Shown: positions 1-8,205, numbered from the stretch's first letter. The stretch: DNA of 10,271 nt from Anaerolineales bacterium UBA6663 (GCA_002455335.1 DKKP01000123.1:1-10271), one strand, 5' to 3'. Notes: a model not told the origin generated them from the sequence alone. Program-made: numbers and translations.

Positions 1-35
1 CACCGTGCACAGCGATTCAGTCGCTGTGCACGGTG
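1..35 (-). terminator. Perfect 15-bp stem-loop downstream of the first OppA-like gene
   Basis: Bases 1-15 and 21-35 are exact reverse complements, with a 5-base loop at 16-20. The structure starts 17 bases past the stop codon of the minus-strand lipoprotein gene, the expected place for an intrinsic terminator of that gene. The U-tract a Rho-independent terminator needs would lie at positions below 1, outside the window, so it cannot be confirmed. The stem may also be longer than seen. It could instead be a bidirectional terminator or an operator-like palindrome, since it contains GTGCAC on both arms. Confidence 0.7.
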
Positions 36-52
36 GGCACCGCCCAGCACAC

Positions 53-2236
53 TCAACGTGTCCTGATTGTCACAAGGTCAGACGTGCGCACGCCAAGCGG
101 GACGACGGGATAGCCCTCGAGCCTTTGGCTCACCAGGATATCGGCAACGTTGTGCATGACCGGGATGGCCAACCCTTCTTCGAGGATCAATTGCTCTGCT
201 TCGGCATATAACCGAAGCCGCGTTGCGGGATCGGCCTCGACGCGGGCCGATTCGAGAAGGCCGTTCAGCGTGGCATTGTCGAGCGCCGCGTAGTTGTATT
301 CCTTCCCCGGAAAGAAGAGCGCATCCAGGAAGTTCTCAGGGTCGGGGTAGTCGGCGCACCAACCGCCGGCCAGGATCTGCCCGGTACGTTCGCCCTCGCG
401 AGTTAGTCGCGGAAACTCGACCGGGTCAAGCTGCTCGACACGTACCGTGACGCCGAGCGCATCGCGCCAGGTGCTGATCAGCGCGTTGACGTAGTCGCCC
501 GGGTCGCCGCCGTAACCGCCGACAGTGAGCGTGATCGTCGGGAGCGTCTTGCCGGCGTAGGTGGAGGCTTCGAGCGCTGCCCGGGCTCCCTCGGGATCAT
601 AGGTGTAAGCCGCATGGTCGGCCGAGAAGCCCGGCATCGCCGGCGGCAGGATCGTGGTCGCCGCTAGATCGGTGTTTGAGGTCAGGCGCTCGACGAGTCC
701 GTCGCGGTCCACGGCAAGCGCAAACGCTCGCCGAACATCGGGGTCGTCGAACGGCGCGCGTGCCGGGTCGATCTGGAGGTAGGTGGTGCACATCGACGGC
801 ACGGTCCGCAGGAGATCGTGGAGCGGATCGGTCGCATCACCGCGAATGCGGAGTGCGTCTTCGCTGGCCAGCCCGGCGACGTCGATCTCGCCGGCCTCGA
901 AGAGGCTGATGCCTGAGCCACCCGGGTTGACGACATAGGCCAGATACCGCGTCGGCGCGACCGCGTGATAGTTGGGATTGCGCTCGAAGACGACGGCCTC
1001 GTCAGCCAGGATGCGATCGAGCTGATAGGGTCCGCTGGCGTTCGCCTCGAACATCCAGCGATCACCCTTGGCAGGGTCGCGGGCATCGACGACGAAGGTC
1101 ACTGGGTAAGTCAACTTGGCCAGGAAGTACGCCTTCGGACCGTCGAGCGTCACTCGCAGGGTGTGTCCGTCGACCACCTCGACGCCCGCGATCGTATCGG
1201 CCTCGCCATCGAGCTTCGCCTGGACGCCCTCGATGTCGCCGAGGTAGGTCGCGGCCCCGCTCGATTGGGTCGCGGGGTCTGCGACGCGCTCCCAGCTGGC
1301 ACGGACGTCGTCGGCCGTGATCGGTCGGCCGTCGGCAAAGCGCGCGTCGCTGCGCAACACGAACGTGTACACCGTGCCGTCGTCGCTGACGTCCCACGCC
1401 TCGGCCAGATCCGGCGCGATCGCAAGTTCTGGCGTCAGCCGGACGAGCCCGGCGAACAACAGCGCCTTGTAGCCATCGGCCGAGCCGCTGCCCAGGGCCG
1501 GGTCGAGGTCCTCGGGGTCCCTGGGCTCGTATCCGAGACGCACAATCGTCTCTTGACGGTCCAGCCCGAACACAAAGGCGTTGGCCTGGAACCCGCCGAG
1601 CAGGGCGTCGAGCGTCGACTCGCGCGCGATGAAGCTTTGCTCGGGAGCCGTGATCCATATCAGGTACTCAAACGGCCCGGCGACTGCCGAGAACGCCGTG
1701 AACGAATAGTCGACAGATGGTTCGGCTCGAAGCGTGCCGACATAGTGAGCGTACTCGGCCGTCAGCGTCGCGCCGAGTGGGCGTTCGCCACGATCGGTTT
1801 CGGCCAGCCCCGCCACATCTCGCCCGAGCGCTTGCCTGAGGTCGGCGATCAGCAGATCGAGTTGCGATTGGCCGTCCTCTGCAGCGCCATAGCGGCCAAC
1901 CATCAGGCGCAGGGCGTCGCGTTCGCTGTCGAAGATGACGAGGTTGTCGTCGGCGTCGTACCGAATCCATTCCTCAGGTGTGGTAAACGCAAACCCCTGT
2001 TTTGGATGGACGTAAAAACCCTCCGGCCGCGCCGTCGGCTTGGGCGTCGCGGTCTTGGTCGGCGTGGGCGTGATGGTCGGTGAGGCCGTAGGCGTTGGTG
2101 TGAGCGTGGCCGTTGCGCTGGCCGTTGCCGTTGCCGTCGGCGGCTCAGGCGTGGGCTCAGGCGTAGGCGCTCCGCACGCGGTGAACAGCAGCGAGAAACA
2201 GACGATGGGGGTCAACAACAACCGTCGGGGCGACAT
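53..2236 (-). CDS. OppA-like peptide-binding lipoprotein with extra N-terminal PsbP-like domain (module 1)
   Basis: Solute-binding lipoprotein of the bacterial extracellular family 5 (peptide/nickel) class, 727 aa, likely tethered to the outer face of the membrane. The start at 2236 gives a lipoprotein signal peptide with lipobox LFTAC (Cys21) and has AGGAG just upstream; an in-frame extension to 2332 would bury the signal. Residues 22-72 are a Thr/Pro-rich linker. Residues about 73-218 look like a small PsbP/DUF1795-type domain, absent from the paralogue at 5123-6742. The binding domain runs from about 225 to the end. It carries GWCADYPD (625-632), which matches the GWCADY segment of OppA whose Asp contacts the peptide N-terminus (here Asp629), and Cys483/Cys627, placed like the OppA disulfide pair. 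It lies 244 bp downstream of a metallopeptidase gene, a gap in which I see no gene or convincing promoter. No permease or ATPase is nearby. Peptide binding is inferred; another solute is possible. Confidence 0.9.
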   Translation of the reverse strand: MSPRRLLLTPIVCFSLLFTACGAPTPEPTPEPPTATATASATATLTPTPTASPTITPTPTKTATPKPTARPEGFYVHPKQGFAFTTPEEWIRYDADDNLVIFDSERDALRLMVGRYGAAEDGQSQLDLLIADLRQALGRDVAGLAETDRGERPLGATLTAEYAHYVGTLRAEPSVDYSFTAFSAVAGPFEYLIWITAPEQSFIARESTLDALLGGFQANAFVFGLDRQETIVRLGYEPRDPEDLDPALGSGSADGYKALLFAGLVRLTPELAIAPDLAEAWDVSDDGTVYTFVLRSDARFADGRPITADDVRASWERVADPATQSSGAATYLGDIEGVQAKLDGEADTIAGVEVVDGHTLRVTLDGPKAYFLAKLTYPVTFVVDARDPAKGDRWMFEANASGPYQLDRILADEAVVFERNPNYHAVAPTRYLAYVVNPGGSGISLFEAGEIDVAGLASEDALRIRGDATDPLHDLLRTVPSMCTTYLQIDPARAPFDDPDVRRAFALAVDRDGLVERLTSNTDLAATTILPPAMPGFSADHAAYTYDPEGARAALEASTYAGKTLPTITLTVGGYGGDPGDYVNALISTWRDALGVTVRVEQLDPVEFPRLTREGERTGQILAGGWCADYPDPENFLDALFFPGKEYNYAALDNATLNGLLESARVEADPATRLRLYAEAEQLILEEGLAIPVMHNVADILVSQRLEGYPVVPLGVRTSDLVTIRTR

Positions 2237-2240
2237 AATT

Positions 2241-2245
2241 CTCCT
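2241..2245 (-). promoter_or_regulatory. Ribosome binding site setting the lipoprotein start
   Basis: Read on the minus strand, AGGAG is followed by AATT and then the ATG at 2236. The spacing is slightly short but the match is strong. The start it selects begins exactly with a lipoprotein signal peptide, so this site decides the start against the longer in-frame reading. Confidence 0.7.
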
Positions 2246-2480
2246 GGCGTCGCAAGACGGCTCTTGTCCAGACATGGAGTATCTGACGGCCGCCCGGATT
2301 GCCGATTGCCGGCAGCCCTGAGCTGGCGTCATTGGGATGACCAGGTCTTTATTCGGCCGACTTGTTCAAAGGTATTGCGCTTCTTGCGGCGCCTCGATCA
2401 GCGCACGCATGTTCCTGGCATTATCCGCGGCATGCATCACCGATGCTGCTGATCTTTGTCTGCCGCAATCCTGCAAACCA

Positions 2481-3845
2481 TCACAGTCGGACGCGCCGAC
2501 GCGTCACAAACCAGGCAAGGCCGCCCAGGAGTACGATACTGCCCCCACAACCCAGGGGGCCCGTGGTGGGCGATGTCTTTGGCGCTTCGGCTGTGGGCGC
2601 GACGGTTGGGGCAGGCGTTGGGGTTGGTGGTCGCGGCGTATCGGTCGGAGCAAGCGTGGCGCTCGCCTGCGGCACGGCGGTCCACAGGGCCAGCGTGGGT
2701 ACACTGATCGGTGTGACCCGTGCAGCGGGTCGCGTAGGAGCCCCAAACGAGGCCCGCCAGGCCGAATCGAGGCTCTGCGTATCGAGGTCGTAGACCTTGA
2801 TCAGCGCAGCATCGATCGCGAGCCCGGATTGGAGCCCGGCAAGTAGATCGGCCATCCGGTCGGCGCCATAGGTCTCGATCATGAAGGTAACGACCTGTCG
2901 GCTTTGTTCATACGAGACGCGCGCCTCGTTGCCGAACGCCGAGAACTGATTCGCCAAGGACAGCAGCGGCGGCAGATCCCCGGCCAGGGCCCGGTCGCGG
3001 ACCTGGGCCGCGAACGTAGCGTCCGCGCGTTCCTCGGCGAAACGCGAGAGCCCCTCGCTGAGCCAGGTCGGGAGCTGCGCGCCTCGGCAATTGAAGGTCA
3101 GGGCGCCGCTGACCAGGTGCATCAATTCGTGAGGCAGCACTTCCTGCGCCCAGGCGTCTTCGCCGGGCGCGATCGCGGCCATGACGATGTTGTGTTCGGG
3201 GAAGGCCAGGCCGCCGACCCACTCGGGCTGAAACAGGATCACTTCGGCGATTTCGTCAGGCTGTGCATAGATGAAGACCTGGATGGGATCTTCGAACACA
3301 AGTCCGGCATCCTGCGAGATCCGATTGAGACTGGCATCCGCGATCGCCAGCAGCGCGGCGCCGAACGCGGCATCGCCGGTGTGCCAGGATAGCGTGATCG
3401 GACCACGAGTGGCGGAGCGCCAGGCGAACCGGCTGTCGTCGATCCTGGCGACCTGCCGCTCCGTGGTGGAACGGGCGCCCGTTTCATCGATGAGCTCCCA
3501 CGACCACCAGATCTCGGCGCCAATCGGCAACGAGCCGGCCTTGCGGAGATCAAGCGCCCAGGACGCCTCGACGTCGCGCCCGGGTTCGAACTCGACCGCC
3601 TGGGTGGCGACGGCCTCCTGGCAGGTGCGAGCCGTGATGCCATACGTCAGGACGATCGATGTGATCGGTTGATCGCCAGACGCCTCGATGGCGAACGTGA
3701 CCTCGTCGGGCAGGGACACCGTGATGCGATCGTCGATCACGATCGGTAGGGTCTGCGCCCTGCCGACGGCCACGTTGAGCAGCCACAGGGTCAACGAGAA
3801 AAGCAGTCCGACCCAAAAAAGAAGTGAGGATCTACGCGTAAACAC
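2481..3845 (-). CDS. Anchored zinc metallopeptidase, peptidase-MA-like (module 1)
   Basis: Predicted secreted, C-terminally anchored gluzincin peptidase, 454 aa from a GTG start at 3845. That start gives a basic N-terminus, a hydrophobic stretch (about 8-26) and a cleavage-like VGRA-Q end. The in-frame extension to 4112 is rejected because it runs through the divergent promoter and into carA. Residues about 35-140 look like a beta-sandwich domain. The catalytic domain (about 148-368) has HELMH (239-243) and Glu264 in a WLSEGL context, 20 residues after the second His: the usual zinc ligands and catalytic Glu of this family. Cys75 and Cys253 are both conserved in the paralogue at 6739-8145, suggesting a disulfide. 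A Pro/Thr-rich stalk (about 370-430) leads to GCGG, a short hydrophobic segment and TRRRVRL. It is the upstream partner of the OppA-like lipoprotein. The substrate is unknown. Confidence 0.88.
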   Translation of the reverse strand: MFTRRSSLLFWVGLLFSLTLWLLNVAVGRAQTLPIVIDDRITVSLPDEVTFAIEASGDQPITSIVLTYGITARTCQEAVATQAVEFEPGRDVEASWALDLRKAGSLPIGAEIWWSWELIDETGARSTTERQVARIDDSRFAWRSATRGPITLSWHTGDAAFGAALLAIADASLNRISQDAGLVFEDPIQVFIYAQPDEIAEVILFQPEWVGGLAFPEHNIVMAAIAPGEDAWAQEVLPHELMHLVSGALTFNCRGAQLPTWLSEGLSRFAEERADATFAAQVRDRALAGDLPPLLSLANQFSAFGNEARVSYEQSRQVVTFMIETYGADRMADLLAGLQSGLAIDAALIKVYDLDTQSLDSAWRASFGAPTRPAARVTPISVPTLALWTAVPQASATLAPTDTPRPPTPTPAPTVAPTAEAPKTSPTTGPLGCGGSIVLLGGLAWFVTRRRVRL

Positions 3846-3855
3846 TATTCCAGCG

Positions 3856-3861
3856 ATTGTA
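3856..3861 (-). promoter_or_regulatory. Candidate -10 box for the module 1 peptidase
   Basis: The minus strand reads TACAAT, ending 10 bases before the GTG start at 3845. I see no good -35 match. If used, transcription would start within about 4 bases of the start codon, giving a nearly leaderless mRNA. This fits the absence of a clear Shine-Dalgarno sequence. Confidence 0.4.
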
Positions 3862-3958
3862 CACTGCGTCTGCAGGGTGTGTTTCGACCGGCAAGCGGCC
3901 CAAAATCCGACCTGTCTTTTCCGTGCGCTTGTTGCCGGTCGTCCGGGTACGGCCCCGC

Positions 3959-3964
3959 TATAAT
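3959..3964 (+). promoter_or_regulatory. Candidate -10 box for carA
   Basis: A consensus TATAAT lies 20 bases before the carA ATG at 3985. The nearest -35-like element, TTGCCG at 3932-3937, has a 21-base spacer, longer than ideal. Transcription starting near 3971 would leave a leader of only about 14 bases, with no Shine-Dalgarno sequence. It shares the 139-bp region 3846-3984 with the divergent peptidase gene. Confidence 0.55.
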
Positions 3965-3984
3965 CTCGCCCGGACCCAACAACC

Positions 3985-5139
3985 ATGACGTCATCGATCC
4001 CCTCTTCCGAACCGACGCTGCTTGCACTGGCCGATGGCACGCTTTGGCCCGGGCGTGCGTACGGTGCGCGCGGCGATCGGGCCGGCGAGATCGTCTTCAA
4101 CACCTCGATCACGGGTTACCAGGAGATCCTGACCGACCCGTCGTATCACGGCCAGATCGTGGTGCTGACCCAGCCGCACATCGGCAACTACGGCGCTAAC
4201 CGTGACGACGACGAGTCGGCTCGGGCCTGGGCCGCCGGCCTTGTCCTGCGCGCAGCGAGCCCGGTTGTGAGCAACTGGCGCGCGGCCCAGACGCTCGACG
4301 ATTACCTTGCCGAACGCGGCATCGTGGCGATCACGGATGTCGATACCCGGGCCTTAACCCGCCACATCCGTACATACGGCGCGCAAAACGCCGCGATCTC
4401 GTCCGTCCGGCCCGAGGCACGGCATGTGCTCGAGATCGCCCGCTCGGCCCCCGATATGAACGGCCTTGACCTGGTTCAGGCCGTGACCTGCGCCCGGCCG
4501 TACATCTTCACTGAGACGGCCGACGCCTGGGGGCTCGAACTGCCAACGCGTCCCGAGAAGCGCTATCGGGTCGTGGCCTACGACTACGGGATCAAGCGCA
4601 ACATCCTGCGTTTACTTGCGGCTCACGGCTGCGAGGTGACCGTGGTGCCGGCGCAGACCTCGGCCGCCGAGGTGTTGGCGCTTCTGCCCGACGGCGTGTT
4701 CCTCTCCAATGGCCCGGGCGACCCGGCTGCCTGCACCTATGCGGTGACGGCGGTGCGCGACCTGCTTGGCAAAGTGCCGGTGTTTGGGATCTGTCTCGGC
4801 CACCAGATTCTTGGGCTCGCGCTGGGCGGCTCGACCTACAAGCTCAAGTTTGGGCATCGCGGCGGGAATCAACCCGTGCAGCGCTCCGACGGTGCTGTCG
4901 AGATCTCAAGCCATAACCACGGCTTCGCCGTAGACGCGCACAGCCTTCCCCCCGGCGTCGACGTGTCACACGTCAACCTCAACGATCGGTGTTGTGAGGG
5001 CCTGAGCGCGCCGGCGCTCAGCGCCTTCAGCGTGCAGTATCACCCCGAGGCGGCGCCCGGCCCGCATGACGCGCGCTACTTGTTCACCGAGTTCATCGAG
5101 CAGATGCGCGCCTTTGCAGCGGTCAAGGCTGCAGGCTGA
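3985..5139 (+). CDS. carA: Carbamoyl-phosphate synthase small (glutaminase) subunit
   Basis: Hydrolyses glutamine and channels ammonia to CarB, which makes carbamoyl phosphate from bicarbonate, ammonia and ATP for pyrimidine and arginine synthesis in the cytoplasm. At 384 aa it has normal family length. The N-terminal CarA domain (about 10-140) has the signature [20 protein letters not shown] (34-53) and HIGNYG (65-70). The C-terminal class I glutamine amidotransferase domain (about 193-375) has NGPGD (242-246), the nucleophile Cys270 in GICLGHQ, and His353/Glu355 in QYHPE, so the triad is complete. The start fits the family N-terminus ([19 protein letters not shown]). There is no obvious Shine-Dalgarno sequence. 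The partner carB starts about 5 kb downstream rather than adjacent. The last 17 bases overlap the 3' end of the convergent lipoprotein gene. Confidence 0.98.
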   Translation: MTSSIPSSEPTLLALADGTLWPGRAYGARGDRAGEIVFNTSITGYQEILTDPSYHGQIVVLTQPHIGNYGANRDDDESARAWAAGLVLRAASPVVSNWRAAQTLDDYLAERGIVAITDVDTRALTRHIRTYGAQNAAISSVRPEARHVLEIARSAPDMNGLDLVQAVTCARPYIFTETADAWGLELPTRPEKRYRVVAYDYGIKRNILRLLAAHGCEVTVVPAQTSAAEVLALLPDGVFLSNGPGDPAACTYAVTAVRDLLGKVPVFGICLGHQILGLALGGSTYKLKFGHRGGNQPVQRSDGAVEISSHNHGFAVDAHSLPPGVDVSHVNLNDRCCEGLSAPALSAFSVQYHPEAAPGPHDARYLFTEFIEQMRAFAAVKAAG

Positions 5140-6742
5140 GCCAGGGGATGAGTTTGACGTCGAAGGGCGTCAGCACGTAGCCGTTGACTCGCGGGTTGAC
5201 CACGGTCGCATAGGCCGAATGCGACAGCGGGATGAGGACGTGGTCGTCGAGCAGTCGCGCTTCGACCTGCCGATAGAGCGTCAATCGGGTCGCCGGATCA
5301 GGCTCGGCCCGTGCGGCATCGAGCCAGGCATCGACTTCAGCGTCGCGATAGCCAAGGTTGTTGTACGAGCCGGCGCTGTGCGCGATCGGGTCAAGAAAGT
5401 TCTGGGCGTCGGGGTAGTCCGCGCACCAGCCCGCGTCGGTGACATCGGTCGTGTAGCGGCGCACCGCGTCCCCATAGTCGTACCAGTCGAGCACCTGGGC
5501 CGTCACCGAAATCCCCAGCGTTTCACGCCAGCCCTGTGCCACGGCCCCCAACAACTGCCCCACGTCGTTGCTGCTGCCCGCGACGCTGAGCCGGACGGTC
5601 AGTGTCTCGGGCGCGATCCCAGATCGTGCAAGCGCGGCCCGGGCAGCCTCCGGATCGAAGTCAGGCTCGGGCCGGGGCTCAAAGCCAGGCATGGCCGGCG
5701 GCAGGATCGTGGTGGCGCGCCGGTCGTCGCCGTCGATCAGTGTAGCAAAAAGCAGATCGCGATCGATCGAGAGCGCCAGGGCCTCGCGCACGTTCGGGTC
5801 GGCGAGACCCGGCTCGCGGGTATTCAGCGCCAGATACCAGGTGCACAGGCTTGTCACGCTGTTCAGCTGCGCATGCAGCCTGTGGGCCGGATCGCGGATC
5901 AGTTCGGCATCATCGTCCCAAAGGCCAACCCAGTCGAGCGTGCCGTTCTCGAACATGCTGAGCGAACTGCCGCCCTCGTTAGTTAGGTAAACTACATATC
6001 GAATCGCGGGTGCGTGCGGATAGCCGTCGTGTCTTTCCAGCGTCACTGCATCGTAGGGCGCGATCTCGCGCAGGCGATAGGGGCCGCTGCTGACAGGGCT
6101 CTGATACCAGTCGGAGCCGGATTCAACGTTCGCCCGTTGCACCACATAGGCCGTCGGGAACGTCAACTTGCCCAGGAAATACGTGTTTGGCGCGCGGAGG
6201 CGAACCTCAAGCGTCCGCGCGTCTACGGCGGAAACACCCGACAAGACATCCGTCTCGCCGGCCGCCAGCGCGGCGGCGCCTTCGATGTCGTCGAGATAGG
6301 CGTTGTCGCCGTAGCCGTTGTCGTCGTCGAGCGCGCGGGTCCAGCTGTAGATCACGTCATCGGCCGTGATGGCTGCGCCATCGCTAAAGGCGGCGTCAGG
6401 GTCGAGCGCGAATGTATAGACCAGACCGTCATCACTGACGCTCCAATCTGCGGCCAGCTCTGGCGCGATCTTGAGGTCGGGCGTGAAGCGTACGAGCCCG
6501 CCAAAAAGCAGGCCCTTGTAGCCGGCGGCCGTGCCCCCAGGTGCGGCAGGATCGATGTGCTCGCTGCGCGTTGGCTCGAAACCGAGCAGAACAAGCGTCT
6601 CGGCCCGAGGCAGGCCCCGAACATCCGGCAACGGGCCTGGCGGCGCGGTGGGCGCCGGTACAGGCGACCCGGTTCCGCACGCGATGCCTGCGGCAAGCAG
6701 CGCAATCGCGACGAGTTTGAGATGCGGCCTCCGTGATCTCAT
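5123..6742 (-). CDS. OppA-like peptide-binding lipoprotein (module 2)
   Basis: Extracellular family 5 solute-binding lipoprotein, 539 aa, paralogous to the protein at 53-2236 over the whole binding domain. The start at 6742 gives a lipoprotein signal with Cys22 (AAGIAC), has GGGAG six bases upstream, and overlaps the upstream peptidase stop as ATGA, implying translational coupling. A short Pro-rich linker (about 24-45) leads straight to the binding domain; the extra N-terminal domain of the paralogue is missing. Conserved segments shared with the paralogue include [15 protein letters not shown] (74-88), [12 protein letters not shown] (343-354) and GWCADYPD (438-445). Asp442 is placed like the OppA aspartate that contacts the peptide N-terminus, and Cys300/Cys440 like its disulfide pair. 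No permease or ATPase accompanies it. Its stop lies inside the end of convergent carA. Oligopeptide binding is inferred from these residues. Confidence 0.92.
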   Translation of the reverse strand: MRSRRPHLKLVAIALLAAGIACGTGSPVPAPTAPPGPLPDVRGLPRAETLVLLGFEPTRSEHIDPAAPGGTAAGYKGLLFGGLVRFTPDLKIAPELAADWSVSDDGLVYTFALDPDAAFSDGAAITADDVIYSWTRALDDDNGYGDNAYLDDIEGAAALAAGETDVLSGVSAVDARTLEVRLRAPNTYFLGKLTFPTAYVVQRANVESGSDWYQSPVSSGPYRLREIAPYDAVTLERHDGYPHAPAIRYVVYLTNEGGSSLSMFENGTLDWVGLWDDDAELIRDPAHRLHAQLNSVTSLCTWYLALNTREPGLADPNVREALALSIDRDLLFATLIDGDDRRATTILPPAMPGFEPRPEPDFDPEAARAALARSGIAPETLTVRLSVAGSSNDVGQLLGAVAQGWRETLGISVTAQVLDWYDYGDAVRRYTTDVTDAGWCADYPDAQNFLDPIAHSAGSYNNLGYRDAEVDAWLDAARAEPDPATRLTLYRQVEARLLDDHVLIPLSHSAYATVVNPRVNGYVLTPFDVKLIPWLSLQP

Positions 6743-8145
6743 GAGCGGCTCCCGCGGATGATCGCCCAGACCCCTACCCCGAGGACGCCGACCGCTGGGA
6801 CGAACAGGCACAGGCACATCAATGCCAGGAATGTGACGGCCAGGCCCGCAGCGGCGAGATCGCTCGCCCCGCTCGCGGTCGGAGTCGGCGAGGGCATTGC
6901 CGTGGGCGCCGCGGCCGACGTTGGCACTGGAGTCGTCTGGGCCGGGGTCGGAACACCGTTCCAGGAGACGATGGTCGGAACCGCCGTGTACGTCGGCGCC
7001 GCGGTCGCGATGGCCGCTGGCTGTGCTGTAGGCGCGGCCTGACCGGTCACCGCGGCGCGCCAGGCCGCGTCAATGCCTTCCGTGTCGAGCCCATAGGTGT
7101 CGCGGAGCGCGGTCTCGGCCGGGGCCCCAGCCTGGATGGCGTCGAGCAGGGCGTCCATCTTCTCGGCGCCGTACGTCTCGAGCATGAATGTGACGACACG
7201 TCCGCTTTGCATGTAGGCCTGATTGGCGTCGTCGCTATCCGCCGAAAACCCGTTGGCCAGTTCGCGAAGCGGCGGTAAGGCCCCGGCCCGGACGAGGTCT
7301 CTGAGCTTGCGATCTTCGATCTCCCCGAGGGTGCCCTCGAAGTGCATCGACAATCCTTCGTTCAGCCAGGTCGGCATATACACGCCCAGGCAGTTGGCCG
7401 TGGCGGCGCCGGTCACCAGGTGTGTGACCTCGTGCGGGATGACTACGCTCGCCCAGTCGGTGCGATCGGGCGCGATGCCGATCAGGATGACGTTGTAGTT
7501 CGAGTAGGCCAGACCGCCGGTCCACTCGGCTACCTGTAGCACCGCCTCGCGCATCGGCTCGAAGTCGGGGTAGATCACAAGACGCGCCGGGCGGGGCGTT
7601 TCGAGCCCGGCCTGGTCCTCGAGCGCGGCCACGGAGTCGAGCGCCATCTGGAGCAGCTCCTGGCTGAAGGCTTCGTCGCCTTCGGCCCAGTACACCGACA
7701 CGTCATCGCGCGAGGCTTCGCGCCAGGTGAAACGCTGGTCGAGCAAAATCTCGGTCTGGCGCTCGGTCCGCAGCACCTGGCCTTCGCGGTCCGTGATCTC
7801 CCACTCCCACCACACCTCGGCGCCGGGCGGCACGGTGGCCGAGCTCCGGAAATCCCAGACGTATTCGCCAACGACTTCTGTGCCGGGCTCGATCTCCAGA
7901 GTGCGGATCGCGATGGCGTCCAGGCAGGACGTGGTCGTCGTGGCGCCAAAGCGCAGCGTGACCTCCGTGATTGGCACAGCGCCCTCGGCCGAGACCGAGA
8001 ATGTCAGGCCGGCCGGGTAATCGGCGGTGAGGTCGGTGGCGATCAGGGTGGGCCCCGATGCTTCGGGCGCGGCCCGCGTCGGCGTCGCCAGGGCGACGAA
8101 GAGCAGCAGGGTCAAAGTGACTAAGGGTAGGGTTCGAGCGGACAC
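6739..8145 (-). CDS. Anchored zinc metallopeptidase, peptidase-MA-like (module 2)
   Basis: Predicted secreted and membrane-anchored gluzincin, 468 aa, paralogue of the protein at 2481-3845. The GTG start at 8145 gives a clean signal peptide (hydrophobic about 7-20, cleavage near TRA-A). A beta-sandwich region (about 33-135) precedes the catalytic domain (about 145-368), which has HEVTH (238-242) and Glu263 in WLNEGL, 20 residues after the second His. Cys74 and Cys252 match Cys75 and Cys253 of the paralogue. A Pro/Thr/Ala-rich stalk (about 369-428) is followed by a long hydrophobic C-terminus (about 431-463) ending in RGSRS, enough for one long or two short membrane segments. This differs from the short Cys-Gly and Arg-rich tail of the paralogue. 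It is first in a two-gene unit with the lipoprotein, overlapping it by four bases (6739-6742). No clear Shine-Dalgarno sequence precedes the GTG. Confidence 0.9.
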   Translation of the reverse strand: MSARTLPLVTLTLLLFVALATPTRAAPEASGPTLIATDLTADYPAGLTFSVSAEGAVPITEVTLRFGATTTTSCLDAIAIRTLEIEPGTEVVGEYVWDFRSSATVPPGAEVWWEWEITDREGQVLRTERQTEILLDQRFTWREASRDDVSVYWAEGDEAFSQELLQMALDSVAALEDQAGLETPRPARLVIYPDFEPMREAVLQVAEWTGGLAYSNYNVILIGIAPDRTDWASVVIPHEVTHLVTGAATANCLGVYMPTWLNEGLSMHFEGTLGEIEDRKLRDLVRAGALPPLRELANGFSADSDDANQAYMQSGRVVTFMLETYGAEKMDALLDAIQAGAPAETALRDTYGLDTEGIDAAWRAAVTGQAAPTAQPAAIATAAPTYTAVPTIVSWNGVPTPAQTTPVPTSAAAPTAMPSPTPTASGASDLAAAGLAVTFLALMCLCLFVPAVGVLGVGVWAIIRGSRS

Positions 8146-8152
8146 GCGAGGA

Positions 8153-8158
8153 ATTCTA
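8153..8158 (-). promoter_or_regulatory. Candidate -10 box for module 2, possibly leaderless
   Basis: The minus strand reads TAGAAT followed by seven bases and then the GTG at 8145. A -10 box at this distance would place the transcription start on or next to the start codon. No -35 element is convincing. An alternative AT-rich box (TTATAG on the minus strand, 8178-8183) would give a leader of roughly 25 bases. Confidence 0.35.
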
Positions 8159-8178
8159 CTGATATTCTTGGTCGGCGC

Positions 8179-8184
8179 TATAAC
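8179..8184 (+). promoter_or_regulatory. Candidate -10 box for the carbonic anhydrase
   Basis: TATAAC lies in the AT-richer part of the 74-bp divergent region 8146-8219, placing a start near 8191 and a leader of about 29 bases that includes the ribosome binding site. The -35 match is poor, so this is suggestive only. Confidence 0.4.
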
Positions 8185-8205
8185 TATCGGCGACTAACGC
8201 CTTAT

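Noticed and set aside
965..2083. 372-codon plus-strand open frame
   Set aside because: It is antisense to the first lipoprotein, has no recognisable domain, and is the kind of long shadow frame GC-rich genes create.
2021..2173. Repetitive, low-complexity stretch that looks like a short tandem repeat
   Set aside because: It encodes the Thr/Pro-rich linker after the lipobox Cys; the repetition is at codon level, with no regular spacers as in a CRISPR array.
2237..2332. In-frame upstream extension of the first lipoprotein to 2332
   Set aside because: It places 32 polar residues before a lipoprotein signal peptide, while AGGAG precedes the ATG at 2236.
2434..2446. Small hairpin (GCATC, 3-base loop, GATGC) after the module 1 peptidase
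   Set aside because: The stem is only 5 bp and no T-run follows, so it is not a convincing terminator.
3846..4112. In-frame N-terminal extension of the module 1 peptidase starting at 4112
   Set aside because: It would run through the divergent promoter region and 128 bases into carA, and would bury a good signal peptide. The GTG at 3845 gives a secreted protein that matches its paralogue.
5066..5986. 306-codon plus-strand open frame
   Set aside because: It overlaps the end of carA in another frame and is antisense to the second lipoprotein; the composition is shadow-like and no domain is recognised.
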